Notes: a model not told the origin generated them from the letters alone. Positions 45,662 to 58,060 are shown, counted from the stretch's first letter. The stretch is DNA of 64,000 nt from Porpolomopsis calyptriformis (GCA_951640195.1 OX621176.1:1240001-1304000); one strand, 5' to 3'. Made by a program: numbers and translations.

Positions 45662-48600
45662 CTACAGGTTACGAAAGTAGGCGTCCACGCCTGTGAAATC
45701 AAGGATAAAGACGCGACCATCTTCTGTGCCAAAAACTGCGCAAGTTCCGTTTGCAGCCAAGCTCCCCGGTCTGCGAGAGACCGGAACCCAACAAATACGT
45801 CGATTCAGAGTGAGAGAGTGCACCCAGCCCTCCGGTGCGATATAACCAAATATTGGAGTAGTTGAGTTTATGGAATTGTCGGATAACGAGTTTCGGGATA
45901 AAGTACAAGATCGCGCGATCGATTCAACGTTAGAGGAATGTACTTTGAGGGTGTTCAAATGTACACCACTGACTGCGTCCCACAGCCGAACCGTCCCGTC
46001 CTCGCATCCAGAAACAATACGCGTGCCATCGGGGGAAAATAAGACGGAGTCTATGGGCTCGAAATGTCCCATGATAGTGTTCAAAAGTGCACCGCTGACT
46101 GCGTCCCACAGCCGAACGGTGGTGTCCTCGGATCCAGAAATGATACGCATGCCATCTGGGGAAAATCCAACTGATGTTACACTACTGGAATGACCCTCGA
46201 AAGTGTTCAGAAGTGCACCGCTGACTGCGTCCCACAGCCGAACAGTTTCGTCGTAAGATCCAGAAACGACGCGCATGCCATCTGGGGAAAATGCAACTGA
46301 TGTTACAATACTGGAATGACCCTTGAAAGTGTTCAGAAGTGCACCGCTGACTGCGTCCCACAGCCGAAGAGTACGGTCATAGGATCCAGACACGATACGC
46401 ATGCCATAGGGGGAAAATACAACTGATGCTACACAACGGGAATGACCCTTGAAAGCATTCAGAAGTGCACAGCTGGCTGCGTCCCACAGCCGAAGAGTAC
46501 AGTCGAGGGATCCAGAAACGATACGCATGCCATCTGGGGAAAATGTGACTGATGTTACCAGATCGGAATGACCCTTGAAAGTGTTCAGATGTGCACCGCT
46601 GACTGCGTCCCACAGCCGAACAGTTTTGTCGGAGGATCCAGAAACGATACGCATGCCATCTGGAGAAAATGCGACTGATGTTACCAAATCGGAATGACCC
46701 TTGAAAGTGTTCAGATGGGCACCGCTGACTGCGTCCCACAGCCGAATAGTTTTGTAGGAGGAGCCAGAAACGATACGCATGCCATCTGGGGAAAATGCGA
46801 CCGATGTTACCCCACTGGAATGACCCTTGAAAGTGTTCAAAAGTGCACCGCTGACTGCGTCCCACAGCCGAACGGTTTTGTCTCTGGATCCAGAAACGAT
46901 ACGCATGCCATCGGGGGAAATGCGACTGATGTTACCAGATCGGAATGACCCTTGAAAGTGTTCAGATGGGCACCGCTGACTGCGTCCCACAGCCGAACAG
47001 TTTTGTCGGAGGAGCCAGAAACGATACGCGCACCATCGGGGGAAAATGAGACTGATGTTACATCACTGGAATGACCCTTAAAAGCGTTCAGAAGTGCACC
47101 GCTGACTGCGTCCCACAGCCGAACAGTTTTGTCGAAGGATCCAGAAACGATACGCGTGCCATCGGGGGAAAATGCGACTGATGTTACCAGATCGGAATTA
47201 CCCTTGAAAGTGTTCAGATGGGCACCGCTGACTGCGTCCCACAGCCGAACTGTTTTGTCGGAGGATCCAGAAACGATACGCGCACCATCGCAGGAGAATC
47301 CGACTGACTCAACCATACCAGAATGTCCTTCTATCGTCCGTATGCATGAATCCCAACTCTCATCCAATCCATTGAACAGTTTTATCGGAATGTCCAATTC
47401 TTCCCCATACGTCTTCTTAATTAAGGCTTCCTCGGGAGTGAACAGTAACGCAGAGTGGTATACTTGAAGCGAACAAGTACTGATGATCGAGAAAAATTCA
47501 AGGGTAAACCGCTCGCAATCACGAAGTAAAATCATCGTATCAGTCGCATCTCTGCCTGATTTCTGGGGAACTTGATCAGTTTTGCGTATTGCCGAGAAGG
47601 GGAATAACGAACAGCAATCGCTTGTAGTGCGACATCCAACGCAAGGAGGCCACTTCGAAGATCTCCCATCAGACTCAGTGCTTCGACCCAATATAGTAGA
47701 TATTTCGAACAAAATTCCTTCATGAGTTCAACAAGAATGTCAGAGAACATCGCATTTGACAGGTGCCAAGCCCAGTGACGACATGCATACTGCAGTTCAG
47801 GCGGAATGCATGTCATGATCCGCGTCGGAAGGTCGTCCACTTCGTTATTGAGTATCGATGGGTCTCTTATTCCACACATATCTCGCTTCAGCTTTTTCAT
47901 AACACGTAGACAGGCACGCGCAAGTAGAGTGTGCTGGCTTCGAGGGTCAACAACGAATTTCGGATTACGACATCGAGTTGTGCTTATGATGAAGTCGAAA
48001 AAGGATGGATGAAGGGTTCGAATCACTTGGGTATCATCATCTGGCACCATGATGACCGAGTGAAGATGACGCAGTGTCTCTTCAACTACCCCCGGTTGCG
48101 CGCCTAGTAATCGTTGGATAGCAAGTGAAGAGAGCGGATCTCGAAGAAGAACAATAGTTCCTACAATTTCCTTAAGGCAATCAGAAAGACCAGGGGATAT
48201 GGCAGGGAAAGCGTCGTTCAACACTTGAGTATATAATTGATCAAGGCCATAATCGGGTGACGAAGGTTCCGCCGCAGTAGTTGCATTACACAGAAGACGA
48301 ACAAGTTGACCTTTGGGGTTAGAATAGTTTCGATCCTCGATGAACTTGACCGAGGTGGACGCAAAGATGAAAAGCGCAGAAGACAGCGACGTCAAGGCAT
48401 GGATATCTGCTTCTGGAGGCCAATTGTCTTTGATGCGATATAACTTTCTCGTTGAAGCAAGTTTCGTTGACAGGTAGTGCCCGATATCGCTCTGCACGAC
48501 ACCTAATTCCACTTCGTGTAAAACGCATCGCCGAGTCACTGGGTCCAGTTCGCTTGATTTAAAGACATGGGTGATGTGGCTTTCCGGTCGACTTGTCACC

Positions 48601-49389
48601 AGGAACTTCAATGGAAACAATTCGTTGACATGACGAGAGAGTGACGATAAGATCACCGAGGTCATCCCAGCCTCCTTGCACTCGTCGAGTGCATCCAAGA
48701 CAACAACACATGGGGGGATTGAGTTTCTGAGTTTGCAAAGGGGATTTATGATGAGTTCTTGAAGTTGATACGGAGGAGTGGCGTAGCGAATGTCTGGATT
48801 GGATTTCATGGCGCGAGTAACTTCCGCTCCGAATAAAGGGTTGTAGATTCCGAGCTGGTAGGCAAGAGTGGTGAAGATTAGATTCGGGTTGCTGCAATCC
48901 GCATCGTCCCGAGAGCAGAAGAAGCTTGCGCCAAGTACACCATACATTCTACACACCTCCGCAACAGTATAAGCAATCGTCGATTTCCCAGTCCCAGCCG
49001 ATCCGTTGATCCAAAACACACAAGTATCGGCCGAGACAGTACTGACATCTCTGTTCAGAACCGGATCACAACCAGGTTGTGAATGGCCGATACCAATCCA
49101 GCGATAGATCTGATTAAGAATATCGGTTCTTGTGCCTTCCAAGCATCTCGCTCGATCTTTGCAGTTGAAAGGAGCAAGGAGGGCATGTGGGAGGTGTTCG
49201 GCTGGAATGGCACAGTTATTTTCATGGTTTTTTGCGAATGCAGGGACAGACGAAAGGCCGCTAGGGCGCTAACTCACCTTGCGGACAGACATGAATGTTT
49301 TGGTTCAAATTGAAGTTGAGCTGATCCTGCCCGACAAGGTTGACGGTGCTATCGAGGATTTGAGTGGTGGGCAAAGGAGCGCTGGTCAT
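45662..49389 (-). pseudogene. NACHT-WD40 receptor D, full-length but for one frameshift
   Basis: Most complete copy. Exons 49389-49278, 49201-47613, 47562-45662. Start MTSAPLPTTQIL; Walker A GSAGTGKS at residues 104-111, Walker B VVVLDALD at 203-210, then SSLSRHVNELFPLKFLVTSR and the winged-helix-like region with LRHLHSVIMVPDDDTQVIR. Eleven WD40 repeats, the longest array in the window, and the common tail. One base is missing in an A run at 46917-46921 (GGGGAAATG where sister repeats have GGGGAAAATG), inside the fourth repeat; everything else is open. A sequencing or assembly error in a homopolymer would make this an intact gene. Confidence 0.88.
45990..47330 (-). repeat. WD40 repeat array of receptor D, eleven 126-bp units
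   Basis: Units encode GHSDLVTSVAFSPDG or GHSSGVTSVAFSPDG and TVRLWDAVSGALLNT variants. Two adjacent units (near 46560-46810) are nearly identical. The last unit (GHFEPIDSVLFSPDG) is the most divergent. Confidence 0.85.
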
Positions 49390-49560
49390 GATGGAGGTAA
49401 AGGGCGAAGGTGAATGATACTGCACAGCCTTGAAGAGTTATATAAATAAACGCATTAGTCAACTTTGGTTTTCAATCAATGCCCTGGGCTGCAGTCAGTT
49501 TAGGCAAAAGACGGCTTTCCCTGGGAATTGGAAAACAGAACTGGCGAGGAACTCTGAGTG
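49390..49560 (-). promoter_or_regulatory. Receptor D promoter
   Basis: Aligns with 37480-37659 upstream of receptor B. A TATA-like element lies at 49438-49448 on the minus strand, about 50 bp before the ATG. Homology stops at about 49570, where the HExxH copy 4 begins. Confidence 0.6.
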
Positions 49561-49569
49561 GTTTGTTAA

Positions 49570-50146
49570 TAATTCAACAGAATTATGCGTACCTTTTGTG
49601 CAGATACAGGTATGATACAGATGCGTAACTGATATAAATGAATTTGTTTGAGGTATTCCGAATTCCTATGAGTGGGCATACTGACCCTAAGACTCTTAGG
49701 CTCATACATTGAATATGCACACTCATAGGAATCCAAGGAAAATCTGTGGATCCGAGACAAATTTCAGACCAGAAGAATTCGGAAAGGGTGGATTGAATCT
49801 GTAGGATTTGGGGCTTGGATGTTGGCATTTCAGCATGGTATAGATAGTGGAGGAGATCAAGGTATGGTTTTCGAAACGATTCGTCGTTCGGAAGTAGTAC
49901 CAAATCGTGTGGATTAAGCAGATGATTTGGTGGTTGTCTTGGCTGTCTGTTTCCCATTTCCAGAAATCGTTCATGACATGGTGGATGAAGGTAACTGGAT
50001 TGATGATGGGTACAAATGCAAGGGTAGCTTGAGCTTGACCAGGATTTGACCCCTAATTGAATGGTGTGACTTGTAGTCATGTCACTCATAACGTTGTTCC
50101 GCTCGACGACGAGAGCAAAGAGAGGTCGAAACTGGCAGTGGAACAT
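49570..50146 (-). pseudogene. Copy 4 of the HExxH family gene, N-terminal half only
   Basis: Open frame of 187 codons. The part YLDLLHYLYHAEMPTSKPQ aligns with FLDILNSLYDVGMPRSRQN of the intact gene, with further similarity around ESFRKP and the ISYASVSYLYLHKR end. The HELAH exon is missing: the frame ends where the receptor D promoter begins. Either the first exon of a truncated gene or a remnant. Confidence 0.55.
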
Positions 50147-50220
50147 GCCTGCTTCAACTTCTCTTTGCTCTCTTTCACGACCGTATTAGTTTCGAGCACC
50201 GCTTGCTGGATCTGTTCTTT
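50100..50220 (-). pseudogene. Short relic of an MLKL_NTD-like exon
   Basis: 50128-50175 resembles 764-815 (first gene): both carry an AGTGGNACATGCC block followed by GCTTCAAC and TCTCTTTG. On the minus strand it reads KESKEKLKQACSTA against NKERLKRACATA. Too short for function. Confidence 0.4.
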
Positions 50221-51745
50221 GGCACTGAGTCGTCAAACATCACATACCCGCTCTGGATCGATCGTAACTTGGCCATGGGAGTGGATTCCATTCATTCCCA
50301 TAAGCAACGGTCGATTCCATCGTGATTACAATATCCATCCTTAAACGCCGAGGGACTCGTGGTCATCGCGTATCTATACATACCTCCAAGGACGAGACTT
50401 GGTAAGTACTCGAGTACTTCCAGCGGTCAGTCGCAGTAGCCCGGCCCCGCCGTTATTACACCTGGAGTGCTACACTTCCGTTAACTGACATGCTGCAGGA
50501 TAGCTACCAAAAAGATCGAATAACAAGTCTCTTCCGTACGTTTTTTTTTCTTGGTCCATATCAGATCCACTTTTAGCACAGGTCGTCCACCAATGGCGCT
50601 CCGCCAGTCGACGGATATTGGTCCCCGTGTTCCCGATTTCATTTCGGAGGATATAACGAAAACATGCCTCAAACACGTTCCTCTTAGTTACGTGGCGGTA
50701 AATGACGAGGACTACCCGACGAGTTTCTCGAACGATTATTATTGCGCGCTGAGTGGGTTCTTCCAGTTGTTTTGTCTGTTTGTTTGTTTTTTGGCCGCGG
50801 TCCAGATTTGTACAAACGGATCGAAACATTCTTTCATGATGTCTCCAGCCCACCGCGAACACGCCTATCACCCACCTCAACTTTAAAACTTGCTGGCGTC
50901 ATGTATGCCGCACGGATCGTGTCCTCCATGTTATTTCCGATCTGCCTGCAAGTGGATACTCTAATCAACCAGACGACTCTCGTCTCTCCCCCCCATGCAA
51001 GCTCTAGTGCGCACTCTGTCCGCCCCGTTACTCGCGTGCATCCCATCCTAAAATAGACCGAATCTCATCGTTTGCCTTGGACTCATTGCATTTTTGTCAG
51101 GACGACCCGTCGCTCGGGACGATATGCAAACAGGTCACCTGACCACGACGTTCCATCCACCTGTCCCATCTCGATACCCTACACGCCGAACTTTGTCTTC
51201 TCCCGAGCCTGAAATGATTCGCTTTCCGTTGGAGCATAGAACTGGCCGAGGACAGACAGCGGCTGGTCCTATCTACAGCGTCCACGCAGCGATTTGTTTT
51301 TTCAGTTGTATGCTCACCTAAATGGAGGTGTTGTCAATTCAAGACCGGCTGACAAGGCAACATGCGTGTGCGTTGTGTTGGCACGGGACAGCTGGTGGAG
51401 AGTCGTGACAACACCGCGCCTGGTCCTGCCGCCGTCCGACCTCAACACGATATGCGCCATCAATGGACTGTACCCTCGAAAGTGCACTGCTAGAGCGAAC
51501 TACAGTATTTATATACCATGTATATTTTCGTTGAAATTGTAATCCGGACGTGAAATGGTTGAGAGCATTTCATCAGTCGCCGAGCACAGCATGTCCGTTT
51601 TGAGAAAACAAGGTACAACAACAAGGTGAACAATGGAATAACGCGTGGCAATCGTGCGTTTCTCGAAACTCGTCTTATAACTCCAACGAATGAAAGCCCA
51701 CTAACAACCCCTTCCCGTAGATCCTGCTCATTCATCAGGACGATC
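50221..51745. other. Intergenic, no gene seen
   Basis: Overlapping frames of 104-136 codons on both strands (50470-51056), none recognised. Includes the AA9 upstream region; no clear TATA box. Confidence 0.4.
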
Positions 51746-52863
51746 ATGAGCACACGAATACCCGTTTTACCCCTCCTCCTTCTCTCTCTTCTTGTTCCGT
51801 TTGTGACCGCCCACGGCTTCCTCTGGCGGGTGACCATCAACGGAGAACTCTACATGGGCAACATCCCAAACGCAAACCCGAACGCGAGCATCGTCCGCCA
51901 GATCGACGATGTCTCCCCGGTCAAGGGCGCGAACAACACTTTTTTGAATTGCGGGCAGGATGCGCAGCTCGCTTCCCTCGTTGCAGACGCGAACCCTGGG
52001 GATGTGCTCACGTTCGATTGGAGAGGAGGCGATCTCAGCTACGTGAGTGATCACCCGATCTCTTTCAACCTTCACTCACCTCTTTGTTTATTCGCAGTGG
52101 CCCCACAACACGGGCCCGCTTATGTGGTATCTAGCCTCATGCGTGAACACCACCTGCGATCAATATAATTCGCAGAACGCACAATGGTTCAAGATCAGCC
52201 AACTGGGCAGACAGAAGAACAGCACATGGGTTCAGCAGGACCTCAGTAAGATGTTTTCAGCCTCCGTCTTCCCCCCTTCCTTTCGCTTACTTTCGGTCAG
52301 TGTTTGGCGGAACATCGAACGTGACGTTACCGACGGACATCAAACCAGGGCAATACATCCTCCGCCACGAGATCATCGCTCTCCACCTCGCAAACAGCCC
52401 CGGCGGAGCCGAGTTCTACCCATCCTGCACCCAACTGAACATCGGCGGTAACGGCACGGCAGTCCCAAGTCCAAACGAACTGGTCACGTTCCCAGGAGGG
52501 TATAGCGACACCGATCCTGGCATTTACGATCCCAACGTAAGCCCCCTCCTCCTGCTTTTGTGGATCTGAGCGAAAACCTTTTTCGTCTAGGTTTTCGACA
52601 CGTCCGCACCGTACGTCTTCCCTGGCCCACCCGTAGCCCGACTCGCCGCTAGCACGTCCGGCGGGTCAGGTCCCAGCCCGAACGCGACCAGCACCTCCGC
52701 GAGTGCCGGCCCGTCAGCGAGCGGGCGCAGCCCCAGTCGCGGCGGGGTGTGCCGTCTGAAACGGGCGTCAAAGGCTGCGCCTAGTCCCTCGGCCACTGCG
52801 GTCTATCCACGCCACTACAGTCGCATGATACGGAACTTGTTGGGCCCTTCGATCTGGCACTAG
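51746..52863 (+). CDS. AA9 lytic polysaccharide monooxygenase
   Basis: Secreted copper enzyme that oxidatively cleaves cellulose or hemicellulose. Exons 51746-52042, 52098-52245, 52301-52536, 52591-52863, 317 residues in frame. Signal peptide residues 1-22 ends TA before H23, so mature protein starts [15 protein letters not shown]23 is the N-terminal His of the copper brace. The second His is H102 in [15 protein letters not shown], and the axial Tyr is in [16 protein letters not shown] carries the conserved second-shell His. After the catalytic domain comes a Ser/Pro/Gly-rich linker and a basic tail with [13 protein letters not shown]; no CBM1. The upstream in-frame ATG at 51626 would spoil the signal peptide, so 51746 is chosen. 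Confidence 0.92.
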
Positions 52864-53973
52864 CTTGTGTGTACCAAATAAATAAATAATAGTTTTTTTA
52901 TTTTCATGACCGTATGTATATGTACGTAGCACAATCTGTATCGTTGTATTGTACGTCCCTCTGTGATTTGATTTTTTTTTTTTACGATTGGCCTGTTTCG
53001 CTTCTCCCGACCGTTCGAATACTGTAGATCGAATGAACGTGTAACGTGTAAGCCTAATCTTGTATAGATTGATAGCTCGATATTTTTGTATTACCGAGAG
53101 TGCACTTTGTTGACCGGATACCGGACGTATACGTACACGCAAAGGAAGTAACCCAACTGGACCCCCTCAACATTTTCGGCATTTCAAGCGATGGCCACAC
53201 TCTCGTCAGTCAGGTCACTCGAAAGGAAAGAAGGAAAGATTAAACTTTTTGACTTGCCCATTTTACCTTTTTTTTTTTTTAGAATCCTAACAGCAGGATG
53301 GATTCTCGACCCTCGACGGCGTATCATCTTTTGAATGAACTCTCGCGATGATAATAGAATACCTGTGTGTGCTGCTGTGCAGTGTGGCCCCGAGGCGGCG
53401 CTGATCGCCGTTTTTTTTTTTTTCTCTTTCTTTCAGAATTTCAGGATTCAGGATTCAGAATTCAATGGCGACGGTCGGCCCGGGTTCATTCCTTCGCTTT
53501 TCGTGGAGGGTCGGGTCTTGACCTCCCCCCCCTCCCTCAGTCATCGAGTTTAATCATGTACGTTTTAGTATCCTACCGAAGCGAAGAAATTTACCAGAAC
53601 GACCAGAACGAGAACGAGAACATGTAGGACGATGACGACGGATTCGATTCCGTTCTTCGATCTGCATGGGCGTGGCGTCAACGTTTCGAATGGATTGTCC
53701 CTACCCACCCACCCCGGTCTAGGACAGTTTGACATCGCACACACGCTGAATACTTACCCAAAGTCAAAAAGCTAGTATCGTCGCGGCAAGGGTAAGTTGT
53801 TTTATGTAAAAACCATTTAACCGTCCGATAACTGTTTAAAATTATCCGGTCATTTCGGTCTTGTAAGTCGTTCAATCCGAATATATTTTAATTATCCTAA
53901 TTTCTATCCTTCCAGACAGTCTGTCCCTCCAAGAAGTCCGATACGTACAGAAAGAAAAGAAAAAAAAACGAAA
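52864..53973. other. Intergenic, no gene seen
   Basis: 3' flanks of the AA9 gene and the Zn2Cys6 gene (convergent). A/T runs and short frames only. Confidence 0.5.
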
Positions 53974-55192
53974 TCACATCCTGAGATATCCCAATAAACG
54001 CTCTTCATCGTCACCTCCAACGATCATATTTCCCCATTCGGAACATGATCCACCCATCCCTCCCTCGCTTCCGATGTACTCACCGTTCTCCGGTGAAATA
54101 GGGTACATCACCCGCCCCTCTTCTTCTCTCTCTCCTGTTCCATAAAACGACGAGGCGTGAGAGACTGAACTATTCGTAGGCGACAAATCGTAGCGCTGGG
54201 CGCTAAAAAAAAAAAATGCAAATGTTATCGTTGAATGATAGAATGGACAGAATCATGACCGACTTTGAAGGGACCGCTCTTCCTCCGTACGGCGGCATAA
54301 AATTCCCATAACCGTTCATCGACGGTCCTCCGAACGCACCCGCAAATGGGTAGTAGAACGACGGCTCTGGTTCCGTCAAGGTGGGTATCTGGTAAACCGG
54401 AGGCTCAGGATCAGGCGCAGCAATAGCTCGAGCCTGTTCGAGCTCTGGGAAGGTATGGAACGGCGCCTGTGTCACCGGCTCGTCCTGGTGGAATTTAATG
54501 GTGGTGTTCAGTCCAGGGATGAGTTTCACCGCTTGCGGGGGTTGCCGACTGACCGGCATAGGGACCGGTACCAGATGATGATTTTTTTCTAGGATTAAGG
54601 ACGGAGGACGCCAAGATCTGGTGCCCGAGTGGGTACCTGTCGGCGAGGGGAAGAATAGGGGGAGCGACCGTCTCTTCCCAATCTCGCTGTCCGGGTCTAG
54701 GTCCGACAGCTCGGAGGGGTGGTGGGTGCTTGAACGTTGCTGGGGTGCGCTCGCTATCCTCTTGTGTTGGTGGTGTTGGTGTTGGTGGTGGTGGTTGTGC
54801 GGGTGACCGGCTGCGGTAGGTCCGTTAGCGACCGAAGAGCTGGTCGAGTCGTCGGCGATGGTGCTAGCGGACTCTCTGATCATTTTGTGTCTGTGCGGTC
54901 CTCGCATGCGCCCCTCTTTTGCGTATTCGCAGATGAGCCCGCGGGTAAGGCAGCGGTTGCAGGTCGGATGTTCGCCGCTACACTGTTGAATGAGGTGTGA
55001 GAATGGGGGAGTGTTGTGTGAGCAGAGGGGAGGTACCTTGGCTTTTCTTGTGCGGCATTTTTCGCAGGCTTGGGCGGTACGGAGACGGGGATTTTCAGGA
55101 GTGCGGTAGAAAATACCGGTTGAAGGGTCGAGTGAGCCCGCCAAAGACCAGGGGGGTATCGAGAGGTGCTGTTTAGAGGAAAGGGGATGCAT
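53974..55192 (-). CDS. Zn2Cys6 fungal transcription factor
   Basis: Start ATG 55192 (MHPLSSKQHLSIPPW). The zinc cluster is interrupted by a 54-bp in-frame intron (GTACCT...ACAG, about 55036-54983); spliced it reads ACEKCRTRKAK then CSGEHPTCNRCLTRGLICEY, spacing C-x2-C-x6-C-x6-C-x2-C-x6-C. The rest is His/Pro/Ser-rich (DDSTSSSVANG, HPHNHHHQHQHHQHKR) and looks disordered; no fungal-specific TF middle domain is seen. A final exon near 54186-53974 (SPTNSSVSHASSFYG to LLGYLRM) is likely but its acceptor frame is uncertain; a shorter C-terminus is possible. Divergent from the AA3 gene across 135 bp. Confidence 0.85.
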
Positions 55193-55327
55193 GGGAGGGA
55201 GGAGAGGATGAGTTGGTGTATAAAAGGGGAGAGAGCGCCACAATGGACCAAATTCGGATGTCGATTTAATCCGACAATCGTAGACGTAACCAAACATATC
55301 CAAATTAGTAATATATTACGTCATGTC
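55193..55327. promoter_or_regulatory. Divergent promoter of the Zn2Cys6 and AA3 genes
   Basis: Only 135 bp separate the start codons at 55192 (minus) and 55328 (plus). Contains TATAAAAG near 55219 and AT-rich ATATATTACG near 55310. Any factor binding here could act on both genes. Confidence 0.55.
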
Positions 55328-57787
55328 ATGTTCTCTTTAATACCACTACTCCTCCTAGTCACAGATGTTTGGGCTGCGTTCGGTGTATCCTCGAACGCAT
55401 CAGCGGCGGCTGGACACACCTTCGACTACATCGTCGTCGGTGCTGGTCTTGCTGGCACAACAGTCGCTGCCAGACTCGCTGAAAACCCCGCCATCTCCGT
55501 CCTTCTCCTCGAAGCAGGTGCAGACAATCGAGGCGATCCCAGAGTTTACGATATTTACACCTACGGTCAAGCTTTCGGCTCTGAACTCGACTGGAATTGG
55601 CCGGCCGATCAAGGCAGACACATTCCCGGGTATTTCTCTCTCACTCCTCTCTTCTCGTCCTCACCCTCTTTCCAGTGGAAAAACTCTCGGGGGAAGTACC
55701 TCCATCAACGGTGCTGCTTACACTCGAGGCCTCAAGGCACAGTATGATGCCTGGTCCACCTTGCTCGAGCCCTCAGACGCACCCCTTGGTTGGAACTGGA
55801 CCGGTCTCTCCGCCTATATGAGAAAGGAAGGTCCATTCCACCTTCGCCCTCATTCCCTTCCCGTCCTCATCTGCACTCCTTCCAGTCCGAAACCTTCTCC
55901 GCCCCAAATGCTCAACAAGCTGCCAAAGGCGCCCAATCCATCGCTTCCTATCATGGGTTTTCCGGCCCCGTTCAAGTCACCTACCCCGATCTCATGTACG
56001 GTGGCCCACAGCAGCTCGACTTTGTCAACACCATCGTCAGCTTGACCGGCATAAAGCATTACAAGGATCTGAACGGCGGAACTCCCAACTGCGTTTCAAT
56101 CACCCCCTTGGTTTGTTTCCCACTTTGTCATCCCCGACCAATGTCATCGAGTCTTCTAGACCCTGAACTGGCATGACCATGATCATCGCTCTTCCTCGGC
56201 CGCAGCTTATCTGACACCTGTCGAAACCGTCAGGAAAAATTGGCTTACTTTGACCCAGAGCTTTGTAAGGCACACTTGAGAGAACCCCCCGTTTTTTTGA
56301 TTTGACGATCCAAAAAAAAAACAGGTGACAAAATTGACTTGGGCGACAAATACCATTCCCCTCGTCGCTTCCGGCGTCGTCTTCGTCGACCTGAACGGCA
56401 AACAGTACTCCGCAAAGGCAAGAAGAGAAGTTATCATAGCAGCTGGAGCGATCGCGGTTTGATTCTCCCTCTATTCTTTCTGGTCCTTGCTCACACGCGA
56501 ACTCAGACTCCCGCTCTCCTTCAACATTCCGGTATCGGAGATCCCGCCGTTCTGGGACCTCTCGGAATAACCACCCTCGTCAATCTCCCCACCGTCGGCA
56601 AGAACTTACAGGAGCAGGTAAGCATCTTTTGTCGATCTGCATAGCATATATCAATCTCTCCTCGTAGACAATGAACTCACTAGGTAACTTTCGATCACAT
56701 GTCAATTTCCCCCTCCCACAACCTATTCTCTTAGGTCGGCGCGGCAATGGTTTCAACAAAGGCGGCAGTGGTCCATCCGATGCTATCGCCTTCCCCAACT
56801 TGTATCAAGTCTTTGCAAATCAGGCTACATCCGCCGTTCAAACCATCCAATCGTCGCTTTCGACCTGGGCTTCTTCCCAGGCTGCATCCGCATTGTCCGC
56901 CCAGGCCCTTGAGCAGATTTACGAAGTGCAGGCGGGATTGATCATCAATAACGATGGTGAGAGATGCAGATTTCGGGCTCGGTTTCGTATTATTCATGCC
57001 CATCTTCGATTTTAGCTCCGATAGTCGAATTGTTCTATGACACCGGTTACCCAGAGTACGTCATACGCATTGGATGGTCTTAATCGACTAATCAACTTTT
57101 GGCAGTGACTTGGGCATCGATATGTGGCAACTCCTTCCTTTTAGCCGAGGCACCGTTCAGATCACGGTTATTTTCTCCCTTGCAAGCTACACAGCGGTCA
57201 ACTGACGATTTTTTCTTTTCTTTGGGGAGTAGAGCGCTAATCCAATGATTAAACCCAAAATCAAAGTCAACTACTTTAGCGTAAGCTTCGATCTTGAGGT
57301 ACAAATTGCGGGAGCACGATTGTCCAGGAACATTCTCTCCACTCCTCCGCTCACGTGAGTTTTTTTTTAAACAAACTTTTTGCACTGAAATAAACTCTTA
57401 GAATAAAATAGTGGCCTCTCCCTTTTTGAGAGTGTACCTGGACTTGCCACAGTTCCAAACGACGACGGTAAAGGAGGTTCGGACGCCGTTTGGTCACCTT
57501 GGATAAAGAACACGTTTTTCTCTGTTGCGCATCCGGTCGGCACGGCTTCCATGATGAGACGCGATCTCGGCGGTGAGCCTATTTTATATATATATATATA
57601 TTTATATATTCAACTCTTGAACCCTACGCAATCAGGTGTGGTCTCGGCCAAACTCATCGTGTACGATACCGCGAACGTGCGTGTCGTCGACGCCTCCGTA
57701 CTGCCGATGCAAGTGAGCGCACACCTCTCCGCCACGCTATATGGTGTAGCAGAGAAAGCCGCGGATCTCATCAAGGCTGCGCAGTGA
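55328..57787 (+). CDS. GMC (AA3-type) FAD oxidoreductase, secreted
   Basis: Signal peptide MFSLIPLLLLVTDVWA, then FDYIVVGAGLAGTTVAARLA (FAD ADP-binding fold) and LLLEAGADNRGD. Further blocks over about a dozen exons: SELDWNWPADQG, GKTLGGSTSINGAAYTRG (GMC signature 1), GAIATPALLQHSGIG split by an intron (GMC signature 2), LPTVGKNLQEQ, then VAHPVGTASMMRRDLGG and VRVVDASVLPMQVSAHLSAT, holding the catalytic His pair region. Length near 600 residues fits AA3_2 enzymes (aryl-alcohol oxidase, glucose oxidase, glucose or pyranose dehydrogenase); the substrate cannot be told. Exon borders are read by eye, all consistent with an open gene. Neighbours: Zn2Cys6 factor (divergent) and AA9. Confidence 0.9.
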
Positions 57788-58060
57788 CCCCACTCACTCG
57801 TTTTTTTTTTTTTGGTTTGACAGCATGAGGGCGAATACCCCGCGCACCTCCCTGTCTTTTTGTTTCTTGTGTTTTGTTCGGACTACTGACTTACTTACGC
57901 TCGTTTGTTGTACTCACGCTCGTTTATCCCGGACCATCTTTTCATGCAAAAAAAAAACAAAAAAGACAGAAAACAACACATCAAAAACTTATGATACATT
58001 TCGAGTTGGTCGCAGATTTGATACAGTATGTGCTTGTAGTGGCCGAGGGCCAAGTATATA

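Noticed and set aside
45870..47467. Plus-strand open frames over receptor D's array
   Set aside because: Same repeat-driven shadow frames as in receptor A; no independent gene features.
50470..50886. Opposed frames of 136 and 111 codons
   Set aside because: Both strands are open by chance over the same stretch; neither shows a domain or conserved composition.
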